From Mesorhizobium japonicum MAFF 303099 (lineage in GTDB: Bacteria > Pseudomonadota > Alphaproteobacteria > Rhizobiales > Rhizobiaceae): a stretch of 64,000 nt of DNA. The position numbers and the translations under genes are program-made. The stretch spans positions 5,736,001 to 5,800,000 of the forward strand of contig NC_002678.2 in NCBI RefSeq assembly GCF_000009625.1. Direction: 5' to 3'. A model generated the notes under the pieces. It was not told where the DNA came from, ran no database searches, and was given only the letters and a program-made list of their open reading frames with translations. Below, piece by piece: positions 34,788-44,419 of this stretch; position 1 is the first letter of the stretch; each line of letters begins with the position of its first letter.

Positions 34788-36034
34788 GCCGCCTTGCCGT
34801 CGCCGAACTTTTCGATCGAGCGCGCGAGCTCGGCATGGCTGCGGGCATATTTCGCCAGCGGGATGCCATCGACCGCCGCTTGCCAGGCTTGCCGCACGGC
34901 GCGCACGCCGGCGCCTGGCCCGTCCGGATGGCTGACGATGCCACCGCCGCAGAGATAAAGCAGATCCACCGTGCGGCCGGTTCGTTGGTAGGTCTCGGGC
35001 GCCTGCCCGCCCCACTGGCCGGAACCTGCGACCGGCAGCGCGCAATCGTCAGGCGAAAAGATCGGCGTCGTCACTGCCTTGAAGGATTCGATGAAGGATG
35101 CATCCGGCTCCCAATATTTTGAGGCGATGCCGTTGATCTGGAACTGGTCGACGCCGAGCAATCGCCAGAACTGTTGCCAGACCTTGAAATCCATGCCGAG
35201 GCCGGGGTGGCGGGTGAGGATGTCCCAGCCGTTGCGATGGGCGTGCAGCACCAGGCCCGATCGCTTCCGAAGGTAAGCCATGCCGCCGAAGCCGATGGAG
35301 TTGATGTTGATGACCGCGCAATTGCCGCCGGCCTTGAGCACCAGATCATGGTTGCGCATCATCTCGTCCGGGTCGGCATGCGAGATGCCGAAGGCATACA
35401 TCACCTTCTTGCCGGTCTTCTGCTCGTGGTCGCGGACCAGCGGCATGATCGCCTTCACCCGCTCGGCCAGCGGCGAATAGGCCGGGCTCATCAACTTCTC
35501 GTCGTCCTTGATGAAATCGACTCCGGCGGCGATCAATTCGCCGACCATCTCGGCTGTCTCGTACGGCCGCAGCCCCAGTGCCGGCTTGACGATGGTGCCG
35601 ATGATCGGGCGGCCCTCGACGCCGGTCAGTTTGCGGCTGCCGGCAACGCCGAACTGCGGGCCGGGATGGGCGCCGCGATAGTCATCAGGAAGCTTCATGT
35701 CGACGATGCGGATGCCCGACAGGCCCTTGATCGAATAGGTGCCGCCGATGGCGATGGTCATCAGCGCTGACAGGTCTGTGCCGATAGCGTCGAAGGGAAA
35801 GGCGATGTCGACATCGGCGCGCTTGAACGGGCCATTACTGGCTTCCGGAATGGAGGGCTGCACGGCGTCGGGTAGATGCCGGATCGCCAGGACGCGCGCC
35901 GCCACCCGGGCCTTCAGTTCCTCGGTTTCGCCAGGCAGCGCGACGAAGGTGCCAGTCGACTGGTCGCTGGCGATCTTGGCCGCCAGGGCCTCGATGCTTT
36001 CAGACGTTTCGATGCGATAGGTGAGGGTGATCAT
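34784..36034 (-). CDS. RuBisCO-like protein, 3-oxo-isoapionate-4-phosphate decarboxylase or transcarboxylase/hydrolase (OiaX/OiaT type)
   Basis: A 416-residue form IV RuBisCO homologue. The fold is clear: GTIVKPALGL (Lys150, equivalent to RuBisCO Lys175), GVDFIKDDE (Lys176, Asp178, Glu179: the carbamylated lysine and metal ligands), LHAHR (His266 near His294) and the GGGIVSHPDG phosphate loop. The loop-6 lysine and the second His (His327, here Gln in FQING) are not conserved, so it should not fix CO2. Two RuBisCO-like families of the D-apiose pathway use the phosphorylated 3-oxo-isoapionate: OiaX decarboxylates it, OiaT cleaves it. I cannot tell which this is. An operator sits 53 bases upstream. 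Confidence 0.85.
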   Translation of the reverse strand: MITLTYRIETSESIEALAAKIASDQSTGTFVALPGETEELKARVAARVLAIRHLPDAVQPSIPEASNGPFKRADVDIAFPFDAIGTDLSALMTIAIGGTYSIKGLSGIRIVDMKLPDDYRGAHPGPQFGVAGSRKLTGVEGRPIIGTIVKPALGLRPYETAEMVGELIAAGVDFIKDDEKLMSPAYSPLAERVKAIMPLVRDHEQKTGKKVMYAFGISHADPDEMMRNHDLVLKAGGNCAVININSIGFGGMAYLRKRSGLVLHAHRNGWDILTRHPGLGMDFKVWQQFWRLLGVDQFQINGIASKYWEPDASFIESFKAVTTPIFSPDDCALPVAGSGQWGGQAPETYQRTGRTVDLLYLCGGGIVSHPDGPGAGVRAVRQAWQAAVDGIPLAKYARSHAELARSIEKFGDGKAA

Positions 36035-36087
36035 GGTCTGCTATCTCAAGCCCAGGCGTTCGAAAAAGTTTCACCGGCGTCCGAAAT

Positions 36088-36100
36088 CTGGTATAATGAG
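36088..36100 (+). promoter_or_regulatory. Predicted apiose-regulon operator, site 2 (RuBisCO-like operon and NanR-like gene)
   Basis: CTGGTATAATGAG lies in the gap between the divergent RuBisCO-like gene (start 36034) and the GntR gene (start 36217). It differs from sites 1 and 3 at one base. On the forward strand TGGTATAAT also resembles an extended -10 box for the GntR gene, so operator and promoter may overlap. Confidence 0.65.
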
Positions 36101-36216
36101 TACATAAGTATTGCAAGACATATCCCGCTGGAAGTTTTGCGAGGTCGAAGCCCGCATTTCCGCGAATTGTGGCGGCGGTGTTAGATAGGGCCGGGTCAAG
36201 GGAGTGATTCGCGACG

Positions 36217-36930
36217 ATGAACCGTTCGGAACCAATTGTCCGGCGCAAGCTTTCCGACGAGGTCTTCTTGCGGCTGAAGCGCCTGATCACCAGCGGCGAG
36301 TTGCAGCCGGGCGACGACATGCCGTCAGAGCGCGAATTGATGGAGCGCTTCGAGGTTGGCCGGCCGGCCATCCGCGAGGCGATGCAGGCGCTGAGCAATA
36401 TGGGCCTCGTCGCCATCTCGCATGGCGAGCGGGCCAAGGTGCTGCAGCTCACCGCCAAGTCGATCATCAAACAGGTCGATGGCGCGGCCAAGATCATCCT
36501 GTCGTCGTCGAAGGACACGCTCGAGCACCTCAAGACCGCGCGCATCTTCTTCGAGCGTGGCATGGTCAGGGAAGCCGCCGAGAAGGCCACCGTCGAGGAT
36601 GTGCAGCGGCTCAAGGCAACCGTCGCCGAGCAGCGTGCCGCGCGAGGTGATTCCGAAGCTTTCATTTCCGCCGACATGAAATTCCACACCCAGATCGCGG
36701 CGATATCGGGCAACCCGATCTATGTCGCCGTCAGCGAGGCGATGCTGGGCTGGCTGAAGGAGTATCATACTGAAATGCTGATCTGGACCGGCAAGGAACA
36801 GTTCACGCTGACCGAGCACGAAGAGATCATCGGCCGCATCGAGAAGAAAGATGCCGATGGCGCCGAGAAGGCGATGATCAAGCATCTGGAGCGCTCGCGC
36901 GCCCTCTATGTGATGAATTCTGAAAAGTAA
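36217..36930 (+). CDS. GntR-family regulator, FadR/FCD subgroup, NanR-like
   Basis: A 237-residue regulator. The winged helix covers about residues 8-75 (LSDEVFLRLKRLITSGELQPGDDMPSERELMERFEVGRPAIREAMQALSNMGL, described here by motif), followed by an FCD effector domain with metal ligands in DMKFHTQI, HEEIIGRI and HLERS. The N-terminal extension and length resemble E. coli NanR, which represses by binding GGTATA repeats. It is divergent from the RuBisCO-like operon and convergent with apnL. The recurring GGTAT-containing motif in the cluster makes it the best candidate repressor, with apiose or apionate as inducer (inference). Confidence 0.88.
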   Translation: MNRSEPIVRRKLSDEVFLRLKRLITSGELQPGDDMPSERELMERFEVGRPAIREAMQALSNMGLVAISHGERAKVLQLTAKSIIKQVDGAAKIILSSSKDTLEHLKTARIFFERGMVREAAEKATVEDVQRLKATVAEQRAARGDSEAFISADMKFHTQIAAISGNPIYVAVSEAMLGWLKEYHTEMLIWTGKEQFTLTEHEEIIGRIEKKDADGAEKAMIKHLERSRALYVMNSEK

Positions 36931-36936
36931 TCTGAT

Positions 36937-38775
36937 TCAGCCGATCCGCGCGATCGCGTAGGGTGCCATAACAAGATGGCCTCGGCCAAACTCCGAAAGG
37001 TCGACCGCCACGTCGCTTGCCGTCAGGTTCGTCAGCCACACGACCGTCTCGCCCGAGGATGAGCGACCGGCCAACGCCAATACCCGGGTCTCATCGCTCG
37101 TTTTGGCCGTGACATGTTTAAGGCCAGCCAGTTCGCAAAGCCCCTTGATAGTCTGGAAGACCGGCCGGAATGAGCCTTCCGCAACGGGTTCCCCGGATGC
37201 AGCCAGCACGCCGAATTGCCCGGTGAAGCCGGACAGCGTCAGCATCTCCAGGCCGGCCGGCGCGACACGCGCGGCATAGCCGATGGTCCAGGCGGCGGCG
37301 AACTGGCCATTCTGGCGCGGGTCGCGGTTCGCCATGGCGATGCGCTCTCCCCGCGGATTGTCCTTGGTGGCACCGCCATAAGGGTTCTGCCGCATGGCAA
37401 TGGTCGAAGGTCCGATCCGGTAGGGCTTGTCGCCGAAGATCGTCCGCGCCGACCGCGTGATGAACGGCAACGCCTCGAGCGACTGCATGACGCTGAGATC
37501 GTCGGCGGCGTGTACGATCGGGCAGGTGCAATGCGTGATGAAATCGAGCGGCCCGGCCGGAACGCGCTTGCGGTTGAGCTCGGTGAAATAACTGAACATG
37601 CCGCCGCCGAGACGGATGTCGGGAAAGGCGCGGCGTGCCGCGGCATAGACATCTTCCAGCGGCGGGCAGGGCGGCCAGGCACTCCCCGGCGGTGTCGACT
37701 GCCGGTCAACCGAAGGCGAAACCGCGATGGCGTCGAGCCGCAGATTTGCCCGGCGCACCATGTCGGCGACCTCTGCGAGTTCAGCATCGAGATCGCCGCG
37801 GCAGGCGACCACGCATTCGAGCGTTGTGCGGGCGGGATAAGCGGCGGCGAGCCGGGCGAAAGCGCGCAAGGCATCGAGCCCATGGCCGCCCGTCGGATCG
37901 TAATGAAGCAGCAGTTGCTGCGGGCCGAGCGCCGACAGTGTTGGGAGGTTCGCCAGCGCCGTCTCGACATCGTCGGGATAGATGATCACGCCGACATCCG
38001 GCAGCGCCGGACCGGGCTCGCCGAGCGTCACACGGATCGCGCCGGATGCCTCGGTGGAGGCCGGTGTGTTGTCGTCACTGGCAATGCGCAGGCTGATCGT
38101 CTGGCGGTTGGTCTCGCCGGCCGGCAGCACATAGGGCCACGGCAGCGCCAACGGCCGCACATAGGTCTTGTAGGAGGCGTCGGACCAGTTGCGCTGGTCT
38201 TCCATTTCGAAAACGTCGCCTTCCATGCGGCACTCGGCGGTGACGCCGGGCCGCACTTCATGCGTGATGGCGCGCAAATCCCTAAAAGGCTGCCACGGGT
38301 CGATCAGGTCAGGCAGTGTCGTCGCCACCACGCTGCCATCGGTGTGCTCCACCGTCACCTGGCTGCCGGCGAGGCCGGCAATCGGATGCAGGATGCAGAA
38401 GCCGCAGCGGTTGGTCTCGAAATCACTTTCGGGCAGCGCGTTGACGTCGAACACCAGCTGCCCATCAGAGGAGCCTTTGATGGTGGCGTGGAAGGCGAGC
38501 CGGCTTCCGCCCGGCCCGGCGCAGCTTGCCGCATAGCTGACGGAGAAAGCATCGGCACCCTGATCGATGGTCAGGTTCGTCAGCGCGGGTTCGTAGGTGC
38601 CCCAGTCGCGGTCGCGCACGATATAGGCGATGGCGCGCAGCACCTCGGTGCCGCCATGGCGGATTGTGCGCAGATTGCCGTTGACGAATTCGGCGCTGAG
38701 CGGGCCGGCGATCAACCGGACCGGTTCGGTCTCCGCCGCGTGCGTGCCGCAAAGGAGGAAGCGATCCGTGGTCAT
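36937..38775 (-). CDS. apnL: D-apionolactonase (ApnL-like)
   Basis: A 612-residue cytoplasmic protein without a signal peptide. It has an N-terminal beta-rich part (LCGTHAAETEPVRLIAGPLSAEF, RTIRHGGTEVLRAIAYIVRD) and then a barrel-like part (DVGVIIYPDDVETALANLP and PASTLEC-type strands). Length and pattern match the D-apionolactonase family of D-apiose pathways (lactone hydrolysis to D-apionate). ATG 38775 overlaps the dehydrogenase stop by four bases, giving tight coupling of the two steps. The long in-frame extension beyond it is inside the dehydrogenase gene and is rejected. Confidence 0.8.
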   Translation of the reverse strand: MTTDRFLLCGTHAAETEPVRLIAGPLSAEFVNGNLRTIRHGGTEVLRAIAYIVRDRDWGTYEPALTNLTIDQGADAFSVSYAASCAGPGGSRLAFHATIKGSSDGQLVFDVNALPESDFETNRCGFCILHPIAGLAGSQVTVEHTDGSVVATTLPDLIDPWQPFRDLRAITHEVRPGVTAECRMEGDVFEMEDQRNWSDASYKTYVRPLALPWPYVLPAGETNRQTISLRIASDDNTPASTEASGAIRVTLGEPGPALPDVGVIIYPDDVETALANLPTLSALGPQQLLLHYDPTGGHGLDALRAFARLAAAYPARTTLECVVACRGDLDAELAEVADMVRRANLRLDAIAVSPSVDRQSTPPGSAWPPCPPLEDVYAAARRAFPDIRLGGGMFSYFTELNRKRVPAGPLDFITHCTCPIVHAADDLSVMQSLEALPFITRSARTIFGDKPYRIGPSTIAMRQNPYGGATKDNPRGERIAMANRDPRQNGQFAAAWTIGYAARVAPAGLEMLTLSGFTGQFGVLAASGEPVAEGSFRPVFQTIKGLCELAGLKHVTAKTSDETRVLALAGRSSSGETVVWLTNLTASDVAVDLSEFGRGHLVMAPYAIARIG

Positions 38776-39806
38776 TTCAGCAGGTCGTCGATCTGCACCG
38801 GTTGCCGGCTTGCGGCGCCGATATAGGCAGCCTCGACCAGCGCGAATGTCTTGAGGTTGTCGGCGCCGGACGTCGCCGGCTCCTTGCCTGATGCAAGGCA
38901 GTCGACCCAGTGCCGCTGGATCGCCAGCACGCTTTCCTGGATGTTGTGCCATGGCCGTGAGGCCCAGGGCAGTAGCGGCGGTGAGATATCCCTGACCGTT
39001 GTGCCGCTCTTGCCGGTGACGGTCAGCTGGTATCCCTGCGCCAGCCGGAGTGTGCCGTCGCTGCCGTCGATCTCGATCAACGTTTCGGGAAACGGCTCGA
39101 CGGCAAGCCTGGTCGCATAGCTGCAATCGACCACCGAAGTGGCGCCGCTCTTGTGATCCATCAGCATGGTAGCGACATCCTCGCCGGCGATGGCCGGGTT
39201 GACCCGCGCGGTGCGGGCGGTGAGGCTCGATACGTCACCCAGCAGGAAACGCGCGATGTCGAGGATGTGGATGCCGAGATCCTCGATGATGAAGCGTTTG
39301 CCCGTCGCCAGATAGGGCTGGCCGGAAAACACGTCATAGGCGGAGCGAAAGGAGATACGCCCGAAGAAAGGCGTGCCGATCTCGCCGCTGTCGAGCACCG
39401 CGCGCACCCCCTGGATCGGCGACTGCCAGCGAAAGTTCTCATGCACCATCAGCGGCACGCCGGCTTTGGCGCAGGCCGCGACCATCACCTTTGCGTCGGC
39501 GAGCGTCGGCGCGAAGGGTTTCTGGCAGATCACCGGGATACGATGGGCGGCGGCCATTTCGACCAGCGGCCGATGGCTGGCCACGGTGGTGGCGATGTCG
39601 ACGAAGTCGAGTGTCTCGGGCGCGAACAGCGCCGCTGCGTCGGTGTAGCGCTTCGCCACGCCGAACTGGTCGCCGACGATCCTGAGCCGCTCCGGATCGC
39701 GGTCGCAGATGGCGACGATCGAGGCGCCCGCTATGTCGCGCCAGGCATGCATCTGGTTGACGGCGAAGAAGCCGCAGCCGATTAGCGCTCCGTTCAAATT
39801 CGCCAT
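38772..39806 (-). CDS. apsD: Gfo/Idh/MocA oxidoreductase, probable D-apiose dehydrogenase
   Basis: A 344-residue NAD-dependent sugar dehydrogenase. The Rossmann start is GALIGCGFFAVNQMHAW, followed by AICDRDPERL, the catalytic Lys block CQKPFAPTLADAK (usual EKP) and a beta-sheet C-domain (HENFRWQSPIQ, DLGIHILDIARFLLGD). In D-apiose pathways this family oxidises apiose to the lactone. ATG 39806 sits three bases after the permease stop; a TTG two codons earlier overlaps that stop. Context: end of the ribose-type importer operon, just before apnL. Confidence 0.82.
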   Translation of the reverse strand: MANLNGALIGCGFFAVNQMHAWRDIAGASIVAICDRDPERLRIVGDQFGVAKRYTDAAALFAPETLDFVDIATTVASHRPLVEMAAAHRIPVICQKPFAPTLADAKVMVAACAKAGVPLMVHENFRWQSPIQGVRAVLDSGEIGTPFFGRISFRSAYDVFSGQPYLATGKRFIIEDLGIHILDIARFLLGDVSSLTARTARVNPAIAGEDVATMLMDHKSGATSVVDCSYATRLAVEPFPETLIEIDGSDGTLRLAQGYQLTVTGKSGTTVRDISPPLLPWASRPWHNIQESVLAIQRHWVDCLASGKEPATSGADNLKTFALVEAAYIGAASRQPVQIDDLLK

Positions 39807-39808
39807 GA

Positions 39809-40873
39809 TCAACCCGCCTTTGCCATCTGCATCAGGGTGACACGCTGCTGAAGCCGGCGCTGTGCCTGGTCGACGACGACGGCGACGATGATGACGAGGC
39901 CTTTGATCACCATCTGCCAGAAGGAGCTCACGCCCATCATCACCAGCCCATCCGACAGGATGCCGATGACGAAGGCGCCGACGATGGTGCCGCCGATCGT
40001 GCCGCGGCCGCCCGACATCGAGGTGCCTCCAAGCACCGCCGCAGCGATGGCATTCAGTTCGAAGCTCTCGCCTGTTGCAGGATGCGAGGCCATCAGCTCC
40101 GACGAGATGATCAGGCCGACGATCGCCGCGCAGAAGCCGGAGAACATGTAGACGAACATCTTGACCATGTTGACGCGTACGCCCGAAATGCGCGCCGCGC
40201 GCTCGTTTCCACCGACGGCGAAGATGTGGCGGCCGAGCGGCGTGTACCGGGCGAGATACGCCGCGCCCAGCGCCACCACGATCAGGATCCAGATCGAGAC
40301 GGGCAAGCCGACGAGCCGGCCTGCGCCGAGGAAGCCGAAGCCGGTGGTGCCGAGTTCCGGCTTGCCGACCAGATTGGGGAAGGTGCGGCCGTCAGACGAC
40401 AGCAGCGCCAGGCCGCGCGCCACATAGAGGACGCCGAGCGTGGCGATGAAGGGTGCGACGTTGAGCCGGGTGATCAGCAGTCCGTTGACGGCGCCGATCA
40501 AAATGCCGACCGCCAGGGTGATCAATGCGATCTCCACCACGTTGAAGTAGATGGTGTAGCCGAATTGCAGGTCGATGCCGTTGAGCACGAGATAGCCGGC
40601 CACCATGCCGCACAGGCCGACGATCGAGCCGACCGAAAGGTCGATGCCGCCGGTGATGATGACGAAGGTCATGCCCATGGCGAGGAAGGCGTTGAGCGCC
40701 ACATGCTTGGCCATCAGGATCAGATTGGCGGCGGACAGGAAGTTCGGGGCGGCGATGGAGAAGAACACCAGCACGGCAATCAGCGCGATGAAGGTCCTGA
40801 GCTTCATCAGCGTCAGCAACGCCGAGCCGCTGGAGGCCGATGCGTGAGCCGCCCTGGCCGGAATGTCAGTCAT
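39809..40873 (-). CDS. Ribose-type ABC transporter permease (RbsC family)
   Basis: A 354-residue permease with about eight to ten hydrophobic helices. The BPD_transp_2 signature is GMTFVIITGGIDLSVGSIVGLCG, followed by NVAPFIATLGVLYVARG and the C-terminal GGTSMSGGRGTIGGTIVGAF. ATG 40873 overlaps the ATPase end by eight bases. It is part of the importer whose operon ends with apsD and apnL, so free D-apiose is the likely substrate (inference). Confidence 0.92.
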   Translation of the reverse strand: MTDIPARAAHASASSGSALLTLMKLRTFIALIAVLVFFSIAAPNFLSAANLILMAKHVALNAFLAMGMTFVIITGGIDLSVGSIVGLCGMVAGYLVLNGIDLQFGYTIYFNVVEIALITLAVGILIGAVNGLLITRLNVAPFIATLGVLYVARGLALLSSDGRTFPNLVGKPELGTTGFGFLGAGRLVGLPVSIWILIVVALGAAYLARYTPLGRHIFAVGGNERAARISGVRVNMVKMFVYMFSGFCAAIVGLIISSELMASHPATGESFELNAIAAAVLGGTSMSGGRGTIGGTIVGAFVIGILSDGLVMMGVSSFWQMVIKGLVIIVAVVVDQAQRRLQQRVTLMQMAKAG

Positions 40874-42437
40874 CAGCGTTGCTCTCCAAATTCTGGGGCA
40901 AGATGTGCGGGGCGGGTCCATGGCCGAGCGCCGATGCGGCGACAATCGCGGCTTCGCTCGCCTCGGCGCGATCGAACATGCCGGTCAGTTTGCCATTGCT
41001 CATGACCGCGATGCGGTCAGATAGCGCCATCACCTCGTCGAGATCGGAAGTGGCGAAGAGGATGCCGAGCCCATCGCGCGACAACTTGCGCATGGTGCGG
41101 AAGACATCCGCCTTGGCGCCGACATCGATCCCGCGGCTCGGCTCGTCCATCAACAGCACCTTCGGCCCGGTGAGGAGCGCCTTGCCGATTACCACCTTCT
41201 GCTGGTTGCCGCCGGAAAGCGACGAGACTTCCTGCGTCGGATCCGCGACCTTGATCGAAAGCTCCCGCACCATCTGCGTGACCGCCTGACGCTCTGCGCC
41301 GCCACGGATATGGAAGACGCGCACGAAACGCGACAGGCTGGCCAGCGTCAGGTTGCTGGCGACCGAGAGGATCGACACCAGGCCCTCGCGTTGGCGGTCT
41401 TCCGGAATCAGCGCCAGCCCGCGCCGTATGCGCCGCGTCGTATCGCGTTCCCTGATATGCTTTCCGTCGATGAAGATCTTGCCGCTGGCATGGCCGTGGC
41501 GGCCCATGATGCAGTCGAACAGCTCGCTGCGGCCGGCGCCCATCAGTCCGTAGATGCCCAGAATCTCGCCGGCGCGCAGCGACAGCGAGACATGGTCGAC
41601 CGCCAGTCCGCCGGTGACGCGCGGCAGGCAGATGTCTTCGGCGCGGAAGATCTCCTCGCCGGGAACATGGCCGTCGGCCTTGGCGAAATCCTTGGCGTCC
41701 GAGCCGATCATCTGCCGCACGATCCACTGCGTGTCGACGTTCTTCACCTCCTCCTGGCCGGTGATGCGGCCGTCGCGCAGCACGGTGATGTAGTCGCCGA
41801 TGCGGATCAGTTCCTCCAGCCGGTGCGAGATGTAGACGATCGCCACGCCGCGCGCCTTGAGGTCGGCGATCACCTTGAACAGGATCTCGACTTCCGCCGC
41901 ACTGAGCGCCGAGGTCGGCTCATCCATGATCAGGATGCGCGCGTCGAGCGAGACAGCCTTGGCGATCTCGACCAGTTGCTGCTGGCCGATGCGCAGGTCC
42001 TCGACCAGCATGTCCGGCCGGATGCCGGCTTCGAGCCGATCGAGGAATTCACCGGCCCGCCGCTCCTGCTTCTTGCGGTCGATCTTGCGAAACCGGTTGG
42101 TGATCTCGCGCGTGGCAAAAATATTCTCGGCAACGGTCATGTTGCCGAACAGGTTTAGCTCCTGGAACACCATACCGATGCCGCGGGTCACCGCATCACC
42201 TGAGGAGGAGAAGGAAACCTCGTTGCCGTCGAGCAGGATGCGCCCGGCCGTCGGCTGCTCGACGCCGGCGATGATCTTCATCAGCGTCGATTTGCCGGCG
42301 CCGTTTTCGCCAACGAGCACATTGACCGCACCCTTGCGCACCTCGAAATTGGCCTGCTTGACCGCGACGGTGCCGGCATAGACTTTGGAGACGTCTTCCA
42401 GCTTCAGGATGACGTCATGATCAAGCGCCGTGGTCAT
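40866..42437 (-). CDS. Ribose-type ABC transporter ATP-binding protein, double domain (RbsA family)
   Basis: A 523-residue protein with two nucleotide-binding domains. Domain 1: Walker A GENGAGKST, signature LRIGQQQLVEIAKA, Walker B ILIMDEPTSAL. Domain 2: GLMGAGRSEL (degenerate Walker A, normal for RbsA), LSGGNQQKVVIGKA, VLLMDEPSRGIDVGAK. Start and stop overlap its neighbours by four and eight bases. Confidence 0.93.
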   Translation of the reverse strand: MTTALDHDVILKLEDVSKVYAGTVAVKQANFEVRKGAVNVLVGENGAGKSTLMKIIAGVEQPTAGRILLDGNEVSFSSSGDAVTRGIGMVFQELNLFGNMTVAENIFATREITNRFRKIDRKKQERRAGEFLDRLEAGIRPDMLVEDLRIGQQQLVEIAKAVSLDARILIMDEPTSALSAAEVEILFKVIADLKARGVAIVYISHRLEELIRIGDYITVLRDGRITGQEEVKNVDTQWIVRQMIGSDAKDFAKADGHVPGEEIFRAEDICLPRVTGGLAVDHVSLSLRAGEILGIYGLMGAGRSELFDCIMGRHGHASGKIFIDGKHIRERDTTRRIRRGLALIPEDRQREGLVSILSVASNLTLASLSRFVRVFHIRGGAERQAVTQMVRELSIKVADPTQEVSSLSGGNQQKVVIGKALLTGPKVLLMDEPSRGIDVGAKADVFRTMRKLSRDGLGILFATSDLDEVMALSDRIAVMSNGKLTGMFDRAEASEAAIVAASALGHGPAPHILPQNLESNADD

Positions 42438-43099
42438 GGCTTTGGCCCGATCTCGGCCTCCGCCGGGGTCACCAATGGCAGGTCCTGGCCGCCTTCAATC
42501 GTGTAGGCGCCAAGCACCTTGGCGGTGCGGCCCTCCAGCGCCTCGCGCGGCAGCTTGGACAGCACGGTCTTGTCGGCGAAGGCGTTGAACGCCTTGCCGA
42601 ACTGGGCGAAGTCGATCTGGTTGGTGAAATCGTTGAATTGCACGAAATCGAGGCTGTCTCGCAGTGCGGTTCCGCGCATTGCCGGGCCGATCTGGATGCG
42701 GGCATCCGCCTTGCCGTCGCCGTCGACGTCGATATCCATCGTCCCCGCGCGCGACTGCGTGTTGGCGGCGACGATCTTGCCCTCGACGCGGACCGCGAAA
42801 GTCCATGGCGAATTCGCCTGCTTCTTGGGGTTGCCGTATTTGGCGCCGGCCGCCGCCTGATCGGTCTTCGCCAGCGCCTGGACTTCGGCGAACGGCCCGG
42901 CCCTTTCTTGCAGATACGGGATGACCTTCGCAGCCCATATATCCTCAACCATCTTGTCCGGGTTGAAACCGGACGCGTTGCCTGCGCCGCCTTGCGCCGA
43001 TGGCGTCGGTAGGATCTTGCAGGCGCTGAGGCCGATGCCGGCGGCCAGCGCAAGGATCGGCCAAGTCGCCTTAATCGGCCAGATCGGCTTGTTGAGCAT
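42434..43099 (-). CDS. DUF2291 periplasmic lipoprotein of the apiose importer operon
   Basis: A 221-residue predicted lipoprotein. The lipobox is LSAC at Cys27 after the hydrophobic run WPILALAAGIG. Downstream parts include VEDIWAAKVIPYLQERAGP, GNPKKQANSPWTFAVRVEGKIV and DGKADARIQIGPAMRGTALRDS, the DUF2291 pattern. DUF2291 genes commonly sit between the binding protein and the ATPase of sugar importers; their role is not known. ATG 43099 is used; the stop overlaps the ATPase start by four bases. Confidence 0.83.
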   Translation of the reverse strand: MLNKPIWPIKATWPILALAAGIGLSACKILPTPSAQGGAGNASGFNPDKMVEDIWAAKVIPYLQERAGPFAEVQALAKTDQAAAGAKYGNPKKQANSPWTFAVRVEGKIVAANTQSRAGTMDIDVDGDGKADARIQIGPAMRGTALRDSLDFVQFNDFTNQIDFAQFGKAFNAFADKTVLSKLPREALEGRTAKVLGAYTIEGGQDLPLVTPAEAEIGPKP

Positions 43100-43132
43100 G
43101 AAGGTCAAAGTATCCTGGTGAAATGGAGGCGA

Positions 43133-43155
43133 GGGACGAACCCCTGGTTCGCCCC
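43133..43155 (-). other. Intercistronic hairpin after the apiose binding-protein gene
   Basis: GGGACGAACC (43133-43142) and GGTTCGCCCC (43146-43155) pair with one mismatch around a CCT loop. It lies between the binding-protein stop (43178) and the lipoprotein start (43099), like the hairpins after other binding-protein genes here. Confidence 0.6.
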
Positions 43156-43177
43156 CCGCTGTTCGAGTTTCGCCGGT

Positions 43178-44419
<1,242 letters not shown>

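Noticed and set aside
34788..35045. In-frame extension of the DUF1537 kinase into the RuBisCO-like gene
   Set aside because: The extension is Arg-rich shadow sequence of the RuBisCO-like gene; the kinase domain begins just after 34787.
36088..36100. Reading the repeated CTGGTATRAT motif as just a -10 promoter box
   Set aside because: TGGTATAAT does look like an extended -10, and may serve as one at 36088 and 50033. But at 27342, 44341 and 45301 the motif points away from the gene it precedes, and the conservation runs beyond the hexamer into GAG, so a regulator site explains the set better.
37216..38826. Long forward-strand open frame of over 500 codons opposite the lactonase
   Set aside because: Its product is His/Arg-rich without family features, and the reverse strand carries a recognised enzyme. 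High-GC DNA gives such shadows.
38776..39126. In-frame N-terminal extension of the lactonase gene
   Set aside because: It lies wholly inside the apiose dehydrogenase gene in another frame and has low-complexity Arg-rich composition. The ATG at 38775 with the four-base overlap is the natural start.
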